Assembly (NCBI RefSeq): GCF_003032475.1
Contig: NZ_CP028369.1
Span: 8,370,001-8,434,000, forward strand
Direction: 5' to 3'
Length of the DNA: 64,000 nt
Source: Streptomyces sp. P3
GTDB lineage: Bacteria > Actinomycetota > Actinomycetes > Streptomycetales > Streptomycetaceae
Position numbers and translations under genes: made by a program. Below are positions 37,697 through 46,980 of this stretch, in pieces. A model generated the notes under the pieces. The model saw only the letters and a program-made list of their open reading frames with translations, was not told the DNA's origin and made no database searches. Within the stretch, counting starts at the first letter, position 1, and each line of letters opens with the position of its first letter.

Positions 37697-38158
37697 TCAT
37701 CGCACGCAGGCTGTGGTGTGCGGGCGGAGGTCGGTGGGGGTGGTCTTGCGGCGGATGACATGCCCGGCGGCGAGGTGGCGCTGGCAGATCGTGAGCACGG
37801 GCGGTCCCTCAGGAAGCCGCTCCGGATGGCATGCGCTCGACTCGGCTTCTGCTGCTGCGCTGTTGGGCAGCAGGTGGAAGGCGGAGTGGACATCGCTGGT
37901 GGCCTGCCAGAGGCGGGTGTGCGCGGTGGCAAGGTGGCGGCCGGCGGCGGGGTGCGCAGGCCGGGTGTTTTCGGCAAGCCGGTCCACGAGCTGGTGCAGG
38001 GCGGTGAGGTGGGCGTGCAGCACGTCAAGGTGCAGCCGGTCCGCCGGCCGGGGCGGGTTCGCGGGGGACAGTGCCAGGGCCCGGGTGTGATGGCGGACGC
38101 CGGCGCTCGCGGCGCGAAGGTAGGGGTGCGCGTCGTCCGGAGGTGTGAGCGAGGTCAA
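37697..38158 (-). CDS. Hypothetical T4SS accessory protein (intact)
   Basis: 153 residues from a TTG at 38158, with GGAAGGA upstream. Helical (LHLDVLHAHLTALHQLVDRL, LWQATSDVHSAFHLL) and His-rich, with a C-terminal CHPERLPEGPPVLTICQRHLAAG stretch holding two Cys. It lies between the SCO6880-like and VirB4-like genes. Unknown family. The TTG start is my choice from the SD; an in-frame extension upstream also exists. Confidence 0.5.
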   Translation of the reverse strand: MTSLTPPDDAHPYLRAASAGVRHHTRALALSPANPPRPADRLHLDVLHAHLTALHQLVDRLAENTRPAHPAAGRHLATAHTRLWQATSDVHSAFHLLPNSAAAEAESSACHPERLPEGPPVLTICQRHLAAGHVIRRKTTPTDLRPHTTACVR

Positions 38159-39216
38159 AGGTGGTGGTCCTTCCTTCCTGCCGGCAGGCAGGGGCGGTGA
38201 CGGATGATCGAAGAGCGGCGGTCGCCACGGCGCTGACCGGCGGGGACGGGCCCCGCTCACAGGGCGGTCCGTGCGAGGGGGAGCGCGGTGAGGGTGAAGG
38301 CGTCCGGCTGCTGGTAGTTGAGCCGTCGGAGATCGACGCCGGAGGTGACGGCGTGGGTCTCGATCTGTGCGCAGGCGGCGTCCAGGAGGGCGTCGGTCTC
38401 GGCAGTGACGGTGACCAGGCCGGTCAGGGCCACGTCGGCATGTCCGGCGATGAGCTGGCGCTCACGCTGCTTGACGTCGGCGTACTCGACGGAGTCTTCC
38501 TCGCTGTCGACCTGCCCCCGGCGGGCCCTCTCGTTGGCGTCGGCGATGATCGCCGCCTTCTTCCGCTGGACGTCTCGCAGCGCGGACTCGAGTCCCTGCG
38601 GCACGTAAATAAGGGAGAGGCTGCGCCGCACGCCGGCCGTGAACATGATCCCGTGCAGGAAGCCGGCCCCCATCTCCGTCCTCGGCCAGTTCTCCACCCA
38701 GTACGTCGCGTGCCGTGCGCTGTCGGTGGCGAGCCGGTCGTACTCCTCGAACTGGACGACGGGCCCGGCGGCTGCGGGATCGGCCTCGGCGCGGCCGGTC
38801 TCGGACCACTGCTGGAGGGCGGCGAGCGCCTTTGGGTCGTAGGCGGTGCGGATAACGGCGGCGATCTCCCGCGCGCTCAGCCACCCGGTGACCTGGAGCC
38901 CGGCGTTACGGGCGGCCTGGGCGATGGACGCGGTGGTCTGCTCCATGACTGTGAACGCCCCGGGCAGCCCTCCGCCGGCCTGACTGATCAGGCGCCGGGC
39001 GGCCTTGAGGTCGAGGGAGATGGCGAGGTAGGTCTCGTGAGGGGCGGCGGCGGGGCCGGCCGAGGCGACCAGCTCGGAGTAGATCTGCCCGGCCACCGGG
39101 GTCTGGGGCTGTCCGTTGTGGGTCCAGTGGCGGGTGAGGGTGTCGCTGCTGTCGGGAACGGTGCGCTCCAGCACCTGGACGGTGGCGACGTGCCCGGTGC
39201 GGGCGATGCCCGCTAG

Positions 39217-40106
39217 GAGCTGTCTTCAAATGTCACGCCCACATCAGGAGCGAGGCGAGGGTGACGGCTGCCTGGTAGGACTCGGCGGTCTTGTCGTAGC
39301 GGGTCGCGATGCCGCGCCACTGCTTGAGGCGGTTGAAGCACCGTTCCACGACGTTGCGCCGCTTGTAGAGCTGTTTGTCGAAGGCCGGCGGGCGCCCGCC
39401 TCGGCTGCCGCGCCGCAGCCGGTTGCGGATCTGGTCGGCCCGCTCGGGGATGGTGTGAGCGATGCCGCGGCGTCGCAGCCAGGTGCGTATCGCGCGGGAG
39501 CTGTAGCCCTTGTCGCCCAGCACATGAGCGGGCCGCACCCGCGGCCGTCCCGGACCGAGGCGGGGCACCCGGATTGCCTCCATCACGGTGGTGAACTGGG
39601 TGCAGTCGTTGGTGTTGCCGCCCGTGAGCACGAAGGCGAGCGGACGCCCGAAGGCATCGCAGGCCAGGTGTATTTTGCTGGTCAGGCCGCCCCGGGAGCG
39701 TCCGAGCGCGGGGCTGCGGCGCCCCCTTTTCGGGCCCCGGCGGCATGCTGGTGGGCGCGTACGACGGTGGAGTCGACCGACACCAGCCAGTCGATCTCTC
39801 CCGCCGCGTCCGCCCGGGCCTGGGCGGCCTGGAGCATCCGCTCGAAGGTGCCGTCCAGGGCCCACCGTCGAAAGCGGGTGTGCAGTGTGTGCCAGGGGCC
39901 GTACCGCTCGGGCACGTCCCGCCAGGCGGTGCCGGTCCGGAACTTCCACACGATCCCGTTGAGCACGGTGCGGTCGTCCAACCGCTTCCGCCCACGCAAG
40001 GACTCGGGCAGCAGCGGACGGAGGAACTCCCACTCCTCATCGGACAGTTCATGGCGACGTATCACCCGACCATGATCCACCACTCAAGATCAATTGAAGA
40101 CACGAC
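39217..40106. mobile_element. IS5-family (IS427-type) insertion sequence, 890 bp
   Basis: Terminal inverted repeats share TGTCTTCAA: left GAGCTGTCTTCAA, right (reversed) GTCGTGTCTTCAA. CTAG flanks both ends (39213-39216 and 40107-40110), the target duplication expected of the IS427 group. Copy 1 has no insertion at the matching place (about 17035). It contains a two-frame transposase. Confidence 0.9.
39233..40083 (-). CDS. IS5-family transposase made by -1 frameshifting
   Basis: The first frame (GTG at 40083 to 39682) holds the N-terminal domain (ELSDEEWEFLRPLLP) and the first catalytic Asp in SVDSTVVRAHQHAAGA. The second frame carries the second Asp (LGDKGYSS) and the Glu (RNVVERCFNRLKQWRGIATRYDK) of a DDE transposase. 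The frames meet at A-AAA-GGG (minus strand, 39730-39724), a known type of -1 slippery site for this group, and the second frame reads in register as GPKRGRRSPALGRSRGGLTSKIH. The IS is probably active, since catalytic residues, ends and target duplication are all intact. Confidence 0.85.
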
Positions 40107-40703
40107 CTAGCGCGCGGCCCCAACTGCTCACGTTGTGGTTCTGGGTGGCGGGGTCGAGGAGGGCGAAGGCGCGGCTGGTGACGCGGGCGATGGCGGTCAG
40201 GGTCTGCTGTTGTGGGTCGTGCACGGCCGCGGCGCCGTTGGCGGAGTCGCCGGGGGTGACCACCTTGAGGGAGGCGGTGGTGCCGGGCAGGTGGAGGATG
40301 CCGTCCTGCCGGGGCCGGGTGACGGGCCGGGCGAGCCAGAGGGTCTGGTCGGTGCGGCGGCGGTGTGCGTAGCGGGCGACGATTGGCGCCCAGTCGATGA
40401 GGGAGCGGCCGTGCCGGCGGATTGTGACGAGGGCACCGGATGCCGCCCACAGCGGGGCCAGGGCGACGGCGCCGAGCAGTCCGGTGGAGACCACCGTCAT
40501 CAGCAGTAGCGCCAGTGTGCAGGAGACGAGGATGAGTTGGGGCAGGGAGAGGCCGAGGAGGATGCCGCGGCGGGACCGGTGAGGGAACTTCACCGTGACC
40601 GGGGCGACGGAGAGATCAGTCAAGGGGCGGTTCCTGGAGACGCGGGGGAACCCGGGGACGGGAGGTGCAGCGCACGTCCCGCCCCCGGTGGACGGGCAGG
40701 GGA

Positions 40704-42080
40704 TCAGAGGCCGGTCGGCGGCGGAGGAGGTGAGGCCGACCCGCTGGACGTGGCGTTCTGTGAGCTAGAGGGCGGGGGTGCGCCCTGCGGCGGCGCGGTG
40801 GTGGTCGGCGGCGCGGACTGCCATCCGCTGCCCTGGCCGGAGGCGGCGTTCGCTCCGGGCCCGCCCGGCCCTGGGCTGCCGCCCATCTGGCCGCTGGTGT
40901 CGTCGGACACGCTCGTCGGCGCGGGCTGGACGGCTTTCTCCAGACCGGACTTGACCGCGTCGCCACCGGGCGAGATGCCCGTTCCGCCGTCCTGCGAACC
41001 TTCCTTGCCCCCTCCGCCGCCGGTCGGGGTGGCGGCGACGTCGCCGGGGAAACCGCCCCCGCCAGCGGCGTCGGGACCCTGCGGTGCGGCGCCTGCTCCG
41101 GCGGCAGCGCCACCGGTTCCAGCAGTGGCCGCAGCCGCGGCGGCCTTACGGGCGGCGTTCTCGGCATGCGCCCTGGCGATCTGCGCTCCGGGGCCGCCGG
41201 CCCGGTGGATGGACTCGCCGTCGGTCCCGTCGGCCGCCCAGTGCACGAACTTGAAGACGGCGTAGGGGCACAGCAGCACCAGGATCATGATCACGATGCC
41301 GGACATGACGTCGGCCAGAGCGGCGATGCCGTCCTTGGCCTCGGTTTTGCCCATGGCGGCGATACCGAGGACGAAGATCACGGTCATCAGGAGCTTGGAG
41401 ACGACGAGGGTGGCGGTGGCCTCGATCCAGCCCTTGCGCCAGCGCCGCGCGACCTCCCACCCGCCGCCGGCGGACGCGAAGACAGCCAGCGTGACCATGA
41501 CGAGGATGCCGACCTTGCGGACCATCATCACGCACCAGTAGAGGAAGGCACCGACGGCGGCACCAAGGCCGGCGACAACCGCAACGAGCCAGCCCATCCC
41601 GGACAGGCCCGCGATCTGGTTGACCTTCACGATGCGTCGCACGGCCGACTCGATGTTCAGGTGGGCGGTCTTGAACAGGCCGTCGCTGACGGCATCGACC
41701 ACTTCGACGGCGACCGTGGTGAAGGCGATGGCGCAGAAGGCGAACAGGACGCCGCTCATGGTGCCGGTGAACGCCTGTGCCAGGGCTTGTCCGTCGCGTC
41801 GGATGGCGGCCCGGACCAGTTGTGCGCAGAATGTGGCGACCAGCAGGACCAGGCCCAGAGGCAGCAGCATCTCGTAGTTATCGACGAACCACGACGCGTT
41901 GAGGTCGACCTTCGTGGTGGTGTTGACGGCCTCGGCGGCCAGATCGGCTGCGGCGGCGGCCAGTTCACCGGCGGATTTCGCCATCCAGTCACCGATGGCC
42001 TTGCCGGGGTCCGAGGCGAAATCGACTGCGTCGCCGACGGCGCACAGCTTGTCTGCCAGGGGGAAATCACAGAAACCCAA
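40704..42080 (-). CDS. SCO6881-like VirB6/TrbL membrane protein (intact)
   Basis: 458 residues. The first ~55 residues are soluble, then about six or seven membrane helices (MLLPLGLVLLVATFCAQL, LIVVM-like segments, MSGIVIMILVLLCPYAV) up to about residue 260, then a Gly/Ser/Pro-rich tail ending SPPPPPTGL. VirB6/TrbL proteins form the inner-membrane part of the channel. Here the start codon is TTG, and the sequence around it (CTCCCGTTG) lacks the SD-sequestering hairpin of copy 1. Intact reading frame with a natural stop at 40704. Confidence 0.78.
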   Translation of the reverse strand: MGFCDFPLADKLCAVGDAVDFASDPGKAIGDWMAKSAGELAAAAADLAAEAVNTTTKVDLNASWFVDNYEMLLPLGLVLLVATFCAQLVRAAIRRDGQALAQAFTGTMSGVLFAFCAIAFTTVAVEVVDAVSDGLFKTAHLNIESAVRRIVKVNQIAGLSGMGWLVAVVAGLGAAVGAFLYWCVMMVRKVGILVMVTLAVFASAGGGWEVARRWRKGWIEATATLVVSKLLMTVIFVLGIAAMGKTEAKDGIAALADVMSGIVIMILVLLCPYAVFKFVHWAADGTDGESIHRAGGPGAQIARAHAENAARKAAAAAATAGTGGAAAGAGAAPQGPDAAGGGGFPGDVAATPTGGGGGKEGSQDGGTGISPGGDAVKSGLEKAVQPAPTSVSDDTSGQMGGSPGPGGPGANAASGQGSGWQSAPPTTTAPPQGAPPPSSSQNATSSGSASPPPPPTGL

Positions 42081-42116
42081 CGGGAGTTACTCCTCCTTTC
42101 TTGTCTCAGGAGCGGG

Positions 42117-42812
42117 TCACTGCGTAACGCTCGGGGCGATGGCGGCCAGGGTGCAGTCGTGGTTGGGACGGCACTGCACGGCGAGGGTCACGGCGCGTTC
42201 CTCGGCACCGCCGCCGCCCTTTGTCCAGGCGATCTGCAGTTGGCCGTTGACGGTGACGACGTAGATGTACGCCTCGGTGATCGCGGACGGGTCGTCGGCC
42301 AGCGCCTGCTTGAACGCGGAGGGGTAGTGGCCCTCGGTGACGCTGGCGGTGGCGTGCTGGTCCTGGTCGGCCATCCGCGACCAGAGCACCGGATCGGGCA
42401 CTTGGCCGGAGACCGAGGCCCAGTCGGCGTACTTGGTCTCCGTGGTCATCCAGGCGCGCATGCCGGCGAGTTGTTGGTCGCGGCTGGTGTCGCGGGTGTC
42501 GTAGGACCACAGCATCTGGGCCGCTGCCTTGTCGTAGGCGACCGGTTCGGCGATCTGCGGAGGCTGGGACACCGACCCGGATCCGGAGGAAGGCTTGGGG
42601 GCGGCCTCGGAGGAGGACGGGCTGCTGCCACTCGGGGTAGGCGCGGCGGTGCCCGGGGCCTGGTGGCCGTTGCCGCCGCCGGTCAGCAGCGCGACGATCC
42701 CGGCGACGGCGAGCAGGACGGCGACGGCGGAGGCGGCGATCGCGATGCGCCGGTTGGCCGACCAGCCCGCCCCGTACGAGGATAGGGAGAGGGAAGGCAG
42801 TCGTTTCTTCAT
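42117..42812 (-). CDS. Single-TM T4SS component, VirB8-like position (intact)
   Basis: 231 residues: basic start (MKKRLPSLSLSSYG), one membrane helix (about 25-47), a ~50-residue Ser/Pro/Gly linker and an outer domain (AQMLWSYDTRDTSRDQQLAG ... EAYIYVVTVNGQLQIAW ... LAVQCRPNHDC) ending SVTQ. Size and topology match VirB8/TcpC-type proteins that brace the channel, though I cannot show homology. The start overlaps the DUF6112 stop by one base (TGATG). Copy 1 is frameshifted. Confidence 0.65.
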   Translation of the reverse strand: MKKRLPSLSLSSYGAGWSANRRIAIAASAVAVLLAVAGIVALLTGGGNGHQAPGTAAPTPSGSSPSSSEAAPKPSSGSGSVSQPPQIAEPVAYDKAAAQMLWSYDTRDTSRDQQLAGMRAWMTTETKYADWASVSGQVPDPVLWSRMADQDQHATASVTEGHYPSAFKQALADDPSAITEAYIYVVTVNGQLQIAWTKGGGGAEERAVTLAVQCRPNHDCTLAAIAPSVTQ

Positions 42813-43120
42813 CAGTGCACCTGCGACCCGAGGGTCGAGAAGAACGCGACGATTCCGTTAGCGGCGCCCAGGCCCAGGGCGGCGCCTGCGGCCACGACCG
42901 CGCCCTTCTTCCCATTGGCCTCGGCCTGGTGACCGCCCGTGTGGTGGCCCCATGCCCACACGCCGAGCGACACAGCGAGAGCGCCGACGACGGCGATGAT
43001 GCCGAACAGGTTGATCGAGTTGACGACGTTCTTCAGAACGCTCAGGCCGGGCAGGCCACCGCCCGACGGCGTGATGCCGGGATCGTAGGCCAGGTACTGC
43101 ACGGTTTCGAGTAGGGGCAA
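42812..43120 (-). CDS. DUF6112-type small membrane protein (intact)
   Basis: 102 residues with two membrane helices and a short His/Gly loop (HHTGGHQAEANGKKG) between them, ending FFSTLGSQVH. This is the size and topology of VirB2/TrbC-like subunits, and its place in the operon (after the lytic enzyme, before the one-TM protein and VirB6-like gene) supports that. The start is a GTG or ATG-class codon at 43120 with AAGGAG upstream (reverse of CTCCTT). Confidence 0.72.
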   Translation of the reverse strand: MPLLETVQYLAYDPGITPSGGGLPGLSVLKNVVNSINLFGIIAVVGALAVSLGVWAWGHHTGGHQAEANGKKGAVVAAGAALGLGAANGIVAFFSTLGSQVH

Positions 43121-43367
43121 GGAGGCTCCTTGGGCACGCCGAAACCCGGCGCGCGGGAATCACAGAAGGAAAGGGAGGAACGAGGCAGCGCCTCATAGAA
43201 AGGGAGGGCAGACACCGTGGAGGAACCGGCTGGCCCGGGCGGCGGCCGTGAAGAGACGACATCGCTCGCACGAGGACGCAGCTGGTGTCGCGCCGAGGCT
43301 GCGGACCGAGCCGGTGCTTCCAGCGAAGGCGCGCTGACTCAGGGGCCGAACCGGCCGTGGGAGACCC

Positions 43368-43726
43368 CTACTTTGGGATCGACGGCTTCGGAGCGGGGTT
43401 GGTCTTGTACGGGTTCGCGCAGTTGTAGATCATGTAACCGCGGCCGATCTTCTTGCCGTCCGACTTCCGGGTGACGGTGCCGCGCGTGTACCAGGTCTTC
43501 TCGGCCTTCTTGTAGACCCACTGGTCGTAGACGACCTTGTCGCGGCGGTAGCCGATGCCCAAGACCGTGGACGTCTTCGACGGCGCCTTGCGCACCTTGA
43601 CCGCACTGCAGCTGAGCCGGTGTCGTACGCCTGTGCCGTGGAGGCGGTGGCCAGGCCGCCGGCGGCGACGGCCAGGCCCAGAGAGGCTGCCGCGAGGGCA
43701 CGCTGGGCGCGGTGGCGGGTTATCAA
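43368..43726 (-). pseudogene. Secreted SH3-like protein, deletion after the signal peptide (copy 2)
   Basis: The signal peptide is in frame here (ITRHRAQRALAAASLGLAVA ... QAYDTG), but about 10 bases present in copy 1 (the GGTGGTGGTGT stretch near 20530) are missing. The mature SH3-like part (VRKAPSKTSTVLGIGYRRDK) is therefore out of frame. Each copy is broken at a different place. Confidence 0.6.
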
Positions 43727-43798
43727 GAAGATGCTCCGTACTGTTGGGGGAATCTCGGTCAGAGATGGTGTGCCGGGGCGGTCCAGCCCCGGCCGAGA

Positions 43799-44932
43799 TC
43801 AGAGGACGCGGCGGGTGGCGAGAATCGTCCAGTCCTTGATCGGAGTGATCCGGACCGGCTTGGTGGTGCGCGGCGCCTCGATCACGAGGCCCTCGCCCAT
43901 GTACATGCCGACGTGCTCAGGGCGGGCGGCGATGCCGCGGCTGAAGACCAGGTCGCCGGGCTTGAGTTGGGCTGGCGATACCGCCTTGCCCTCGTTGACC
44001 TGCGTATACGTGGTGCGGGTGAGCGTGACGCCTGCATGTGCGTACGCCTGCTGCATGAGGCTGGAGCAGTCGCAGCGGCCCATGGGGTCGGGGCCGTGAG
44101 CGTTGGTGCAGGTGCCGCCCCACTGGTAGAGCGTGCCGAGCTGGTGCATCGCCCACTCGATGGCCTTGCGCGCCTTCTGATCGGCGTCCTTCGGGATCGC
44201 GTAGCCCTTCGGGACGCTTCCCTCGGGGATACGGCCGAAGCCGGAACCATCCTGGCCCGGAGCACAGCCGCTCGTGCCGGTCGATGCTTGCTCGCCCTGG
44301 TCTGCGTCCTTGCTGTCCGCGTTGGTGCCGCCGCCCGGGAAGGTCTTGGCGATGGCATCCTGCAGCGCGGTGGCCAGGCTCTCCCACTGCGCATACGCGT
44401 CGGGGTAGGCGGATCTCTGCACGGCTTGGGCGGCCTGGGCGACGGTCATCTGCTGCCAGCCGCTCACCTTGAGCAAGTGCTTGTAGAACTGCTCGGAGGC
44501 GTAGACCGGATCGCGGATCTGCTGGGCACTGCCCCAGCCCTGGGAGGGACGCTGCTGGAACAGGCCGAGCGAGTCCCGGTCCCCGTAGTTGAGGTTGCGC
44601 AGCCGGCTCTCCTGCATCGCGGTGGCGAGCGCGATGATCTGTCCCTTCCTGGGGATGTCGAGCGAGAGGCCGGCGGCCACGATCGTCGCCGCGTTGGGGA
44701 CTTGTTCGGCGGGCAGGTCCAGGCCCTCGACATGGACGTTCTTTCCGGACGCGCCGTCGAGAATCTTGGTGACCTGCTCGGCGACCTCGTCGGTGTCGAT
44801 GTCGGTGAGGCAGCTGCTGAAGGAGCTGCTGCTCTGCACGGCGTCGGCGGAGGAGGCCAGCATCATGCCGGTGCCGGCGATCAGGATTGGGGAGAGGAAG
44901 ACGACGCCGATGCCGGCGGCGAGCGCCTTCAA
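43799..44932 (-). CDS. VirB1-like two-domain lytic protein, C40 peptidase (intact)
   Basis: 377 residues. N-terminal hydrophobic anchor or signal (AAGIGVVFLSPILIAGTGMM), a lysozyme-like transglycosylase domain (about 90-200; ALATAMQESRLRNLNYGDRD, SLGLFQQRPSQGWG), a linker, and an NlpC/P60 domain with the catalytic Cys in RCDCSSLMQQAY and His in PEHVGMYMGEG. Such proteins open peptidoglycan for the T4SS channel of Gram-positive bacteria. The TTG start at 44932 overlaps the stop of a 20-residue leader (TTGA). It is the first large gene of the minus-strand operon. Confidence 0.85.
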   Translation of the reverse strand: MKALAAGIGVVFLSPILIAGTGMMLASSADAVQSSSSFSSCLTDIDTDEVAEQVTKILDGASGKNVHVEGLDLPAEQVPNAATIVAAGLSLDIPRKGQIIALATAMQESRLRNLNYGDRDSLGLFQQRPSQGWGSAQQIRDPVYASEQFYKHLLKVSGWQQMTVAQAAQAVQRSAYPDAYAQWESLATALQDAIAKTFPGGGTNADSKDADQGEQASTGTSGCAPGQDGSGFGRIPEGSVPKGYAIPKDADQKARKAIEWAMHQLGTLYQWGGTCTNAHGPDPMGRCDCSSLMQQAYAHAGVTLTRTTYTQVNEGKAVSPAQLKPGDLVFSRGIAARPEHVGMYMGEGLVIEAPRTTKPVRITPIKDWTILATRRVL

Positions 44933-44991
44933 CCGGAGCGGATCGCTCGCCGGTCAGGGCTTTCGGGCATGGGCGGGTGGCGAGACGTCAT
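44929..44991 (-). CDS. Twenty-residue leader peptide (copy 2)
   Basis: MTSRHPPMPESPDRRAIRSG, with GAAGGA about 7 nt before the ATG. The stop overlaps the peptidase TTG. Same length as in copy 1 with two substitutions. Confidence 0.45.
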   Translation of the reverse strand: MTSRHPPMPESPDRRAIRSG

Positions 44992-45214
44992 GAGCGTGTC
45001 CTTCGGGGTGCAGTGTCCGGCCGTGCCGCGTGCGCGAGGCGTGATGGGAAGGGCGCGGCGGCCGGGGTGGGCGATCAAGGCGGGCCGGGTGTGGGCGAGG
45101 TGCCGCTCGCTCCGCGTGGCCGGGCGGTGAGCTAGGTGTGCCGGGACAAGGGGGTACCTCCGTGAGGTGGGGCAGGGGAGTAGTCAGCGGCGGTGTGCGC
45201 CGGGCGGTTCAAAA

Positions 45215-45317
45215 ACAGTAGGCCCAGATCGGCGGTTGACCAAAAAGCTGGCGTGAGGTATCGGAATCCGGCACCTCACGCCAGCTTTTTGGTCGTCGGC
45301 GTTTTCGCCTCTACAGT
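45215..45317. promoter_or_regulatory. Divergent promoters and palindrome (copy 2)
   Basis: Minus-strand promoter: -35 TTGGTC (45243-45238), 17 nt, -10 TACTGT (45220-45215). Plus-strand promoter: -35 TTGGTC (45289-45294), 17 nt, -10 TACAGT (45312-45317). The perfect 22-bp arms are 45238-45259 and 45273-45294. With equal 17-nt spacers this copy is fully symmetrical. Confidence 0.6.
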
Positions 45318-45447
45318 TTTTGGACTCCCCCCTCGCCTTCCTCGGTCTGTGGCCCTGGGCTCTGCATACCCACTTCCGGCCCGCGAGGATTTCTGTGCGA
45401 GGCGGTGAGTTCTCTCCGCGAATCCGCACCCGAATAGGGGTTCCCCT

Positions 45448-46203
45448 TTGCCTTTTTCCCTGCACCAGGGCGACGCCCTCAGTGTTCTCGCCGGCCTTCC
45501 GGACGGTTGCGTCGACTCCGTCATTACCGATCCGCCGTATAACTCGGGCGGTAGGACCGCGAAGGAGCGCACCACCCGCTCCGCGAAGCAGAAGTACACC
45601 TCCGCCGACGCGCAGCACACCCTGCCGGACTTCACCGGCGAGAACATGGACCAGCGCAGCTACGGGTTCTGGCTGACGCAGATCATGACCGAAGCCCACC
45701 GCCTCACCAAGACCGGCGGGACCGCTCTGCTGTTCACCGACTGGCGTCAACTCCCGATCACGACGGATGCGATCCAGGCGGCAGGATGGCTGTGGCGCGG
45801 GGTACTGGCCTGGCACAAGCCGCAGGCCAGGCCCCAGAAGGGCCGGTTCACCCAGAACTGTGAATTCATCGTCTGGGCCAGCAAGGGGGCGATCGACGGC
45901 TCCCGGAACCCCGTCTATCTGCCCGGCATGTACTCGGCCTCGCAGCCCTCGGGGGCGAAGCGTCAGCACATCACGCAGAAGCCCGTCGAGGTGATGCGCG
46001 AGCTGGTCAAGATCAGTCCTGAGGGCGGTACGGTGCTCGACTTCTGTGCCGGCTCCGGCTCCACGGGGGTGGCAGCTCTGCTGGAAGGCAGGGACTTCAT
46101 CGGCGTGGAGAAGACCGAGCACTACGCGGCGATCGCGGCTGACCGGCTCACCGAGACGATCCGCGAGACCCTCACGCAAGACGACGTGGTTCTCACCGCC
46201 TGA
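45448..46203 (+). CDS. Beta-type DNA methyltransferase (intact)
   Basis: 251 residues from a TTG behind AGGGG. DPPYNSGG at about 28-35 is the catalytic motif IV, and DFCAGSGSTGVAAL near 205 is the SAM-binding motif I; this order (IV before I) defines the beta class, which methylates adenine N6 or cytosine N4. WHKPQARPQKGRFTQNCEFI and KPVEVMRELVKIS are also typical. No restriction enzyme gene is adjacent, so it is probably an orphan methyltransferase that could protect transferred DNA or control the element. First gene of the plus-strand operon. Copy 1 has a scrambled middle. Confidence 0.88.
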   Translation: MPFSLHQGDALSVLAGLPDGCVDSVITDPPYNSGGRTAKERTTRSAKQKYTSADAQHTLPDFTGENMDQRSYGFWLTQIMTEAHRLTKTGGTALLFTDWRQLPITTDAIQAAGWLWRGVLAWHKPQARPQKGRFTQNCEFIVWASKGAIDGSRNPVYLPGMYSASQPSGAKRQHITQKPVEVMRELVKISPEGGTVLDFCAGSGSTGVAALLEGRDFIGVEKTEHYAAIAADRLTETIRETLTQDDVVLTA

Positions 46204-46344
46204 GCCGCGAGCGCGCTTCCCGTCAAGGCGACCGGCGCCCTAGTCGGCAATCCGGCGAAGTGGACTTGTCACCCGTCGGCGGTCCGAGCATTGCCGCTTC
46301 CGTCTACCTCACATTCCGCGTCTCGTAGGAGGCCCGACTTCTTC

Positions 46345-46980
46345 ATGCCCGAACCCATAAAACCCCCTGACGATGGGGAGTTGGAGCCGGTACGCATTCC
46401 CGATCCACAGCTGGAAGGAATCGAGGCGAGCGTCCGACGGCTCATGGAGCAGTCGGCGCAACAGGCGCAGCAACTCGACCACCTCGCGTCCGCCCCTGAG
46501 CCGAGCGGATCGCCGTTCGCCGCGTTCGGCATGCCGGGGCTCGGCGGGCCGCCTGCCGCCGCTCCGCCGGAGCCCCGCCCGATCCTGGAACTCGACGGGG
46601 AGGAACGCGAAGACGAACTCGACGCCTTGTCGGACTGGATCGACGACTTCTTCCTCCCGGTGTACGGGGCGGAGGTCACCACCGCAGCGCCCTGGTGCCT
46701 GCAGTGGCAGGAGCACGACGACGTCGTGGCCTGGCTCCACGCCCTGTGGCTCGCCTACCAGCAGCACAAGGACCCCGAAGCCGGATTGAGCGGCCTGTTC
46801 GTGTGGCACCGGGACTTCCTAACCCACGCCCTTGCGGCCGTCCGCGCACCGGGCGGGTCGCTGTCGGCCTGCATGACCTCTCCCGACCGGCCCGCGCACC
46901 GTCTTCTGCCCGGCCCGCCGCCGTCCGCGCGCACGGAGGCGGCGGCCACGGCGGAAGCCGACGCAGAGCCGACGTCATGA
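46345..46980 (+). CDS. DUF4913-type protein (intact)
   Basis: 211 residues. The N-terminal ~60 are charged and Gln-rich (GIEASVRRLMEQSAQQAQQL, coiled-coil-like), followed by a Pro-rich linker and the DUF4913 region (about 95-160: LSDWIDDFFLPVYGAEVTTA, WCLQWQEHDDVVAWLHALWL, FVWHRDFL). DUF4913 proteins are common on actinobacterial plasmids and integrative elements; their role is unknown to me. The stop overlaps the next ATG (ATGA). Confidence 0.75.
   Translation: MPEPIKPPDDGELEPVRIPDPQLEGIEASVRRLMEQSAQQAQQLDHLASAPEPSGSPFAAFGMPGLGGPPAAAPPEPRPILELDGEEREDELDALSDWIDDFFLPVYGAEVTTAAPWCLQWQEHDDVVAWLHALWLAYQQHKDPEAGLSGLFVWHRDFLTHALAAVRAPGGSLSACMTSPDRPAHRLLPGPPPSARTEAAATAEADAEPTS

Larger units (their letters stand above)
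38257..40623 (-). pseudogene. SCO6880-like conjugation protein split by an IS (copy 2)
   Basis: Codons 1-172 lie at 40111-40623 (two membrane helices and ARPVTRPRQDGILHLPGT). The rest is at 38257-39212. Apart from the insertion the frame is clean: removing the IS and one CTAG gives 491 codons, joining RAL to AGIARTG. Insertion was therefore recent. SCO6880-type proteins are part of actinobacterial conjugation-like clusters, so this disruption would cripple copy 2, while copy 1 of the same gene is frameshifted. Confidence 0.85.

Noticed and set aside
17540..43114. Long plus-strand frames opposite the T4SS genes (for example 17321-19564 and 41166-42785).
   Set aside because: They are antisense shadows rich in Gly, Asp and His, and track the frames of real membrane-protein genes.
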